Shown here in pieces: positions 58,051-64,000 of a DNA stretch of 64,000 nt. The notes beneath the pieces are model-generated. The model was not told the DNA's origin. It ran no database searches and saw only the letters and a program-made list of their open reading frames with translations. Source of the stretch: Calliphora vicina (taxonomy: Eukaryota; Arthropoda; Insecta; Diptera; Calliphoridae); contig NC_088783.1 of assembly GCF_958450345.1 (NCBI RefSeq), positions 104,465,302-104,529,301 on the forward strand, read 5' to 3'. The translations under genes and the position numbers were made by a program. Within the stretch, counting starts at the first letter, position 1, and each line of letters opens with the position of its first letter.

Positions 58051-58380
58051 AGCTACGTGCACACGATTGTCAGATCTTACAACGTTGTCAGAAAAATGGT
58101 TAACACAACCATGTGAACTTATGTTGAAACATATGGTTGTTAATCATTTATTGAACATTTTTCTGACAACGTTGTAAGATCTGACAACCGTGTCTCAGAT
58201 GCCTACTTCTATTATAAAGCTACATACTCACGGTTGTCAGACACATGCTCAGAAAATGATTAACACAACCATGAGAACTTATGTTGAAACATATGGGTGT
58301 TAACCATTCATTGAACATTTTCTGACAATATAATAATAATAATAATAATAAAAGAATATGACAACCGCGTATACGTAGCT
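58051..58380. mobile_element. two tandem hairpin MITEs of one family
   Basis: Copy 1 (58051-58200) begins AGCTACGTGCACACGATTGT and folds into a hairpin: TTGTCAGATCTTACAACGTT with GTCAGAAAAATG pairs with the stretch ending GACAACGTTGTAAGATCTGA CAA. Copy 2 (58218-58380) begins AGCTACATACTCACGGTTGT and ends in the inverted form ATGACAACCGCGTATACGTA GCT. Its right arm is split by a (TAA)n microsatellite at 58328-58352. Both carry GAACTTATGTTGAAACATAT in the loop. Confidence 0.75.
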
Positions 58381-58570
58381 TAAAGGCTTCATTAGTCTTT
58401 ACTTTCCGTTGCTGTTGCGTTCTGTTCTTTCGCGTTCTGGATTTTCTTCTGGCAGTTAGTTGTTCTGTGACAAAATGTATCATTTTTCTTTTCTTTTAAC
58501 ACATAATTCCTCTTTAAAACACATTAACTTACCTGGCATTCCCATTTTCTTTGATATTTTCGACCAGACG

Positions 58571-60198
58571 CACAGTGCGGCCAAGTGCACCTTTGTCCGG
58601 CCAAAAGTCGAAAAATGTACAAAATGATCCACAAATTGGTATATGGGGGTTTTTGGGGTCGCTGATTACGAATCCGTTATCAGAATTAGCAAATTCAAAA
58701 TGGCCGACCTAATATGGCGTCATTTCAAACGAAAAAAACTTGTAAAAAATTAAATGAATTTGCTAATTGATTAAAAGTTTTTGTTTTGATATTATTAGGG
58801 TATAAAATTGAAAATTTATTAAAAATTAACAAATTTACAATGATGAAATGCAATATGGCGATGTTACATACTAAAAAAAAATCCAAAAAAATAATTAGTA
58901 CAATATATGTATTTTTATTGAATAATAATACATGAAAAATAATATTACATGAAAAAGTTTTCACTGTCAATGTTGTATTTTATGTTATTTCATGTACATT
59001 AAAGCGTACCTTACAAGCAAAAAAAATGCGCCGTAAACCATCTAGCATAAAGTATTTTTAGCAAGGTAGTTACCAAAAAAAAGTTAAATTTTTTTTTTGC
59101 CGAACGTAGGGAAACTTGCAAATATGTGCAGCTGCATTTTATTTTATTTGTTACATAATACTTTGACTTATTACCTCCCAGCAAAAAATAATGGAAGTGC
59201 ATCTTTACATATGACATTTTAATCACATCTAAAGTTGCAAATGAATCTTTTCTACCTCTGAAGATGTGATTTTAAATATGGGTATTTGACACTGAATTAT
59301 AAATATTTCGTTGATGTAATTGTTTCCTACATTTTTTGAATTTTATAAAATTTATTAAAACCTGTAAAAATTGGTATACAAACAATTTTTACATTTTTTA
59401 ATCATTAAAATTAATCAACCATTGTTTCATAAATTTTATAACTACATTAAAATCAATTCATAAATGCTCAATTACATCACTTATTTCTATTATTTATATT
59501 TCCATCCAAGATGCCAAAAAATATAGGTATCCACTACCTACATTAAAATAACACCTTAAAATCGAAATTTAATCGCATCGAAAGCATCGAATTTATTAAG
59601 TAAAAAGTTGTCAAAAATGAACAACATCCCTCCAATGACAAGCTAATGTAAAATTCATAGCTTTTTCACCAAAATTGGAAGTACATCAAGCATGCTATTT
59701 GTTGTGAAAATTCTGCATCTTCTTCCTCACTTTTTTTGCTGGGCTCCAATAGCTTAGAGAGCAGGAAAAAGCAGGAAAAAAAAATTTCACTCAATCATAT
59801 CAATTTTGTTTAAAAAATAAAAAAAAAAATCGTCCTTACATATCACTTTCTAACAATTTACTATTTAGAAATTTACATTCAGATTTTGATTTTACGTATT
59901 GTACTTACCTTCAGCTGTAAAATCCATTTTGTTTCGTTTGATTTGCTTGATTACAAAAACTTTGACACTTGTTTAACGGAAGCGTCTACTAGCCGATCTT
60001 TCCTGCGGTAGTGTGCCGTTTGGGTGAAGGCCTACTTCAAACTGAAATTATGAAGGACATTTGAGGCAAGGGACCTTACTATGATAATTTTTCATCTCCT
60101 AGAGCATTTCTTTAACCAACCCAATCACAAAAAACCCCCAACTAAAAACTTGCTTTTTCGACTTTTGGCCGGACAAAGGTGCCATTGGCCGCACTGTG
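58571..60198. mobile_element. Transib-like non-autonomous element, 1628 bp, CACAGTG ends
   Basis: The left end reads CACAGTGCGGCCAAGTGCAC, CTTTGTCCGGCCAAAAGTCG, AAAAA. The right end inverted reads CACAGTGCGGCCAATGGCAC, followed by the same block, 43 of 45 identical. AGACG stands directly outside on both sides (58566-58570 and 60199-60203), a perfect 5-bp target duplication. Transib elements are known for 5-bp GC-rich duplications and ends beginning CACWATG/CACAGTG. hAT (8 bp), CACTA (2-3 bp) and piggyBac (TTAA) do not fit. The interior is AT-rich, its minus-strand frames of 71-81 codons look random, and no transposase is seen, so it depends on another copy. Confidence 0.7.
59178..59742. mobile_element. 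possible element nested inside the Transib-like one
   Basis: CCAGCAAAAAATAATGGAAG at the left and, inverted from the right, CCAGCAAAAAAAGTGAGGAA are similar (first 12 bp CCAGCAAAAAAW). Target duplication was not found, so the call is tentative. Confidence 0.4.
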
Positions 60199-60424
60199 AG
60201 ACGGCTCGGTTTTTTTCTATTAAATTTCACAAAATCAATAACAAATAATTTTTTTCTTTATTTGAAAAGCCGCTGTCACTTACAATTACGTAGACAATTT
60301 TTGTTTTTAACAGGTTTGTCCGGAACAGCACAGAAAAACTAACTACTTATACGTGTTTTTCATGTACAAAAGGGAAACAGCTGATTCGGAACGTAACAGA
60401 AAGTAAAGACTAATTCTGCCTTAA

Positions 60425-62421
60425 GATATTGGTTCAATATTTTAAAACACATTTGTTAAAGAAGATGAATATATGATGAACATAAAAGTAGACACAAACG
60501 TAAACGTATATTTACAATGTGCATCCAGACAGATTTAATTATATGTAATGCGTCATATTCCATCAATTTGTCTATTGAATTTAAAATTATAGCATTTGAA
60601 AATAAAATTTAAAATTCTCACAATTTGTTTAATGTTTACAGTTTCTATAACAAACAAAATAAAACGCATTTGCGGCACAATTGTGGGTAAATGAACCGTT
60701 TTTATTTAAATGCAATAGACGGATCTCATTTGACAATAGAGTTCTTTCTTCAAATATTTAAAACTTAATCAAAACAAAAATATTAAAAAGCTATAATTTG
60801 TTTTATTTTTATTATATTTATAATAACACGGCAAAAATATGTTGCTTTAATAACTAGTTTTAGATTGATTTTCCAATACTTCAGGTTTATAATAGATATC
60901 TAAAACTTAATTGAAATTTATATTATAAACTCACTAATGTTGTAGATTAAACTACGGATTTAAAGTTTAAGTTTTTTTAAGATTGTATTCCTTATATGTA
61001 CACTTCAACCCGGTTTTGATAATATTTAAATTTTAAATTTGTTTTAACTTATTTGTTTGTTTTTATGCATTCAATAAAATTCAGCTGTTTAAACATTTCT
61101 TTATAAATGTTTGGTTCATGAAATGAATTCACTATAAAAATAACAAAATAATTAAAGTGGCTTCAATTCATATTCATATTTATATTATCTAAAACCGGTG
61201 GATTTATTAGTTCACTGAACTGCGAACGTGCCAAAGTATGTGTATATTTTTTTAATAGAAATAATTGCATATAGACATACTATACTGTACAATTTATTTT
61301 TTTTAATACTTATTTAAACAAAGACAAAATTTCAATTTTATAACGAAGGGAAGGAAGTATAAAGCAGAATGTAGCTGTGTAAGAACTAATTGTTGCATTT
61401 ATAAATGCTAATAACTAACATTTGCTTCCCTCCCTTCATGATTTGAAAAGTTTGTGCAAAAATATGTTTTTTTTTATAATTTAAAGTTGCAACTTGTTAA
61501 AGAACAAAATAAAATACATAGTATGATAGAAATGGTAACTGTTTGAAATTTATATACAGGCCTGTCACAGAATTTCATTCCGATCGAAAGTGGAATTAAT
61601 TCCGTATTGTGCTTCTTTAGAAAATAATAAACGAAAAATTCTTTCGAAATGAAACCACTTTCAGTTTTCAAAGTGGAATTGATATTTCATTGTAATTATT
61701 CGTTTTTCTAAAATGTTTAATCAATTTCTGTAGCAAAAACTTCGCTTTTGTTTTAATATAAAAAAAAAACGTTGTCAAATTAATATCAGAAATACAAAAT
61801 TATTAAATATTTTTGGAATTAACAAATTACACGGAATCTGAAGAACCAAAAACGAAATCGATCGGAATTGAAACCATTCAGTCCAGATAATTAGTCAAGC
61901 ATAAACCATATTCCACTAAACCACTCTTTGCAGCTTTGTTTTTTAGATATTGTTTTCTTAGTTGCCAACACCACAAGTTATTACATGAGATATTAAATTT
62001 TGCTTCATGAATCTGTATTTTTCTGCCAAAGATCAATTTTTTCTAGATCAGCTGAAATTTTAACGAATATCGGAAGTTTATATTTAAGAATTATTACTCA
62101 GTACTAATTTCATGACTATAGATTCAGCTGGATCTCCTTTATAAGACGACGTATCATTTACTTGATTACTGCTATCATGCTGTAAGTAATTATACTGTTC
62201 GAACTTCGTGGATCTGCTCAGAACTAATGATCTAGATATCACCCGTATAAAACTACTATTTGATTGGAGCTTACATGTGATTCTGAGTGGGTTACTCCCT
62301 AATTCGATACGAAAGGAAATCGTTTCGAATTACAATGTATTTAGCACACAATTTACAACATTTTCGTTTACGGATTGAGTTACGCAGTAACCGTCTCTAA
62401 TAACTTTGGGGAATTAGACTC
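60425..62421. other. AT-rich stretch, no gene recognised
   Basis: No open frame resembles a protein. Between 61570 and 61885, TTTCATTCCGATCGAAAGTG and the inverted ATCGATCGGAATTGAAACC may be the ends of an old 310-bp element with GTGGAATT words inside. Confidence 0.45.
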
Positions 62422-62580
62422 AGAGCTTCGAATTAATTAATTCAATTTGAGCTTAATTTAAATAAGACTTTTATTTAAATAGAATACATTCATCGTTGAA
62501 TTAATTCATAAAGGAATTAATTCAATCAACCTTTGAATGATTGAATTTTTGTTAACTCAAATCTATCCCATTTCAAACAA
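62422..62580. repeat. GAATTAATTC-rich repeat, second copy
   Basis: CAGAGCTTCGAATTAATTAA to TTGAATGATTGAATTTTTG is the inverse relative of the repeat in CFAP70 intron 3 (6655-7130). It is shorter, with the middle deleted. Confidence 0.55.
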
Positions 62581-62652
62581 AAAATATGGCTTTAAATTAT
62601 GTTTCCTTTTTACTGAAGATTATTATTGAAATAATTAATAATTATTCAAAAC

Positions 62653-62960
62653 TAGTTGACCGCCCCGGCTTCGCCCGGTAACATTTACTAATGTTAGTTC
62701 TTCATGTTTCTCCAACCCACATGCACCTGCCTGTTCTTATTTATTTGCAAATAAAATATCTAAATTTGTACTGCATACTTTGGGGAGCTGTTTTATTACA
62801 GTTGATTGGAATCAAAAAAAAAATTCGAGTTTTACCCGGAATTTTTTAATTTTTTTCTTTACAAACCATCTCCTGAAAATTTCGAATCGAATAAAAAAAT
62901 TCATCCAAATCGCTCAGCCGTTCTCACGTGATGCTATTACATACATGGACCATTTAATTT
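62653..62960 (-). mobile_element. Helitron-like 3' end fragment
   Basis: On the minus strand the sequence runs GTCCATGTATGTAATAGCAT, CACGTGAGAACGGCTGAGCG, ATTTGG, through TTCCGGGTAAAACTCG, and ends TTACCGGGCGAAGCCGGGGC, GGTCAACTAGT. A GC-rich hairpin-prone segment followed by CTAGT is the Helitron 3' terminus. The right part matches 33741-33900 near the foldback. Confidence 0.55.
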
Positions 62961-62965
62961 TTATA

Positions 62966-64000
62966 TACACATCTGCTCAAAATAATAGATACACCTAATT
63001 GGAAAAAATTTAAATGGCGGTAACATTGAAAATTTCCTCGCAAGCGTTAAGAATACATCATATTATTAAAATTTCTATTTGGCAATGTCATGTCAGTCAA
63101 AAATCTGGCAACTATTTGCTTTCATGTTGATTTTTAAAAACGAATTTATTTGAATTACAAAAAATTATTTGCTCATAAAAATAGATACACATCAGTAATT
63201 TGTAATTTGTTTATATACAATTTTTTTTTTGTGCAATTTTTTGTTCCTATTTACGTGAAACAGTAAGTATAATTTAAATTTTAGCAACAATTTTATAAAA
63301 AATAGGACTCTTTTGAAGAAAATGGGACGAAATCATCATTGTACCGAAGATGAGAAAAAAATTGTTCAAACGATGAGAAATCAAGGAAAATCATTACGGG
63401 AAATAGCAAAGAGCATAGGAAGATCTTTACATTTTGTCCAAAATGCTTTATCTAAAAAACAAAAAAGAGAAACTCGCGGTAGACCAAAGAAAACCAGTCC
63501 AGAAACAGATAGGCGGATCGTCCTTATGGTTAAAAATGACCCTTTCATATCATCGAAAGCTATTTCTGCGGAGCTATGTAACGAAATCAGTCCACAAACA
63601 GTTCGTCGTCGTCTTTTACAAGCTAAATTGCCGGGAAGAATTGCCAGAAAAGTGCCACTAATGCGCCAAAAAAATATCAAGACAAGATTAGAATTTGCTA
63701 AAGAGCACTTACAATGGTCCGGGTGTGAAGGCGAAAAAAAATGGAGAAATATTTTATGGAGCGACGAAACAAAAATATGTTTGGAAACGACTGCCAAAGA
63801 AATGTACGCAGACCAAAAGGAAAAGAATTCCACGTTAAATTTACAAAAAAGACGGTAAAACATGGCGGGGGAAACATAATGGTTTGGGGTTGCTTTTCAT
63901 GGAATGGTGTTGGTCCGATATTCCGAATAGAAGATATCATGAATGCTAGTGGGTATAGAGACATATTGGAAAACGTAATGCTTCCATATGCATCGGAAAA
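62966..64000 (+). mobile_element. Tc1-like transposon, left part, running off the window
   Basis: It begins ACACATCTGCTCAAAATAAT, AGATACACC. A second copy of the end signal, TTGCTCATAAAAATAGATAC, ACATC, lies at about 63169. Paired end signals of this kind are the IR/DR layout of Tc1 elements, where both are transposase-binding sites. The transposase starts at 63322 and continues past the window end, so the right terminus is not visible. Confidence 0.8.
63322..64000 (+). pseudogene. Tc1-family transposase, one frameshift, incomplete at window edge
   Basis: The frame opens at ATGGGACGAAATCATC (63322; an in-frame ATG-like start also lies three codons upstream). Residues 1-110 form two helix-turn-helix DNA-binding units (KSLREIAKSIGRSLHFVQNA; AISAELCNEISPQTVRRRLL) with the GRPKK hook between them. 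Next comes the start of the DDE domain, WRNILWSDETKICL, with the first catalytic Asp. At about 63780 one base is missing. The next frame continues GGGNIMVWGCFSWNGVGPIF, RIEDIMNASGYRDILENVM to the window end. Apart from this single shift it looks young. The second Asp and the third acidic residue lie beyond the edge. Confidence 0.85.

Larger units (their letters stand above)
58381..60424. mobile_element. TTAA-flanked element (piggyBac-like ends), split by a later insertion
   Basis: TTAAAGGCTTCATTAGTCTT, TACTTTCCGTT at the left is mirrored by AACAGAAAGTAAAGACTAAT, TCTGCCTTAA at the right. The inner 16 bp, ATTAGTCTTTACTTTC, are identical, and TTAA stands at both outer edges. Without the 1.6 kb CACAGTG element inside, it would be about 400 bp, a MITE. 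No transposase is present. Confidence 0.7.

Noticed and set aside
58571..60198. CACAGTG ends as functional antigen-receptor recombination signals
   Set aside because: No nonamer at a 12- or 23-bp spacing was seen, and insects have no V(D)J recombination. A transposon end is the sufficient explanation.

Overview
The window is a piece of nuclear DNA from a higher fly. The evidence is AT-rich sequence, short introns with GT..AG borders, proteins very close to Drosophila ones (Crooked neck, Fumarase, odorant receptor Or2a, the Cdc7 kinase) and a heavy load of transposons. Large introns stuffed with dispersed repeats suggest a calyptrate fly (blow fly, flesh fly or house fly type) rather than Drosophila. 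That placement is inference.

Eight protein genes can be assembled by joining exons with matching splice phases. From left to right: a CFAP70-like ciliary TPR protein (+, 4793-9039); a Gly/Pro/Met-rich protein of unknown function (+, 9727-13177); mitochondrial/cytosolic fumarate hydratase (-, 16489-23827, with a 5 kb first intron); crooked neck, a spliceosome HAT-repeat protein (+, 24792-27131); odorant receptor Or2a (-, 27654-29507); a ZMYND11/BS69-type chromatin reader (-, 34533-37426); a small coiled-coil protein resembling outer-kinetochore Spc24/Spc25 subunits (+, 42718-43411); and the 5' part of the Cdc7/DDK kinase gene (+, from 44833, continuing beyond what can be traced). A possible ninth, a 57-codon three-exon micro-gene, lies at 3196-3483. 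These genes do not form one pathway. They are ordinary neighbours, and fum and crn are divergently transcribed from a 1 kb shared upstream region.

The rest is a mobile-element landscape. The most striking item is a 3.4 kb foldback element (30354-33740). Its two arms each carry four 174-bp repeats in mirrored order with the same private variants. A poly(A)-tailed jockey-like retrotransposon end sits inside one arm, and the whole seems to have landed in a Helitron-like fragment. A second nest at 58380-60425 has a 1.6 kb element whose ends read CACAGTG, with a perfect 5-bp target duplication (Transib-like), inside a TTAA-flanked element, next to two tandem hairpin MITEs. Others are an internally deleted non-LTR element in a Cdc7 intron whose two ORFs are fused in frame, a hAT-like MITE with a perfect 8-bp duplication, a Harbinger-like MITE in a ZMYND11 intron, Tc1-like transposases (one relic, one nearly intact at the right edge), Helitron-like ends, and a family of TATACCC-bounded dispersed repeats in at least five places. 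The left 3 kb, 54.1-56.8 kb and 60.4-62.4 kb hold no gene that I can recognise.
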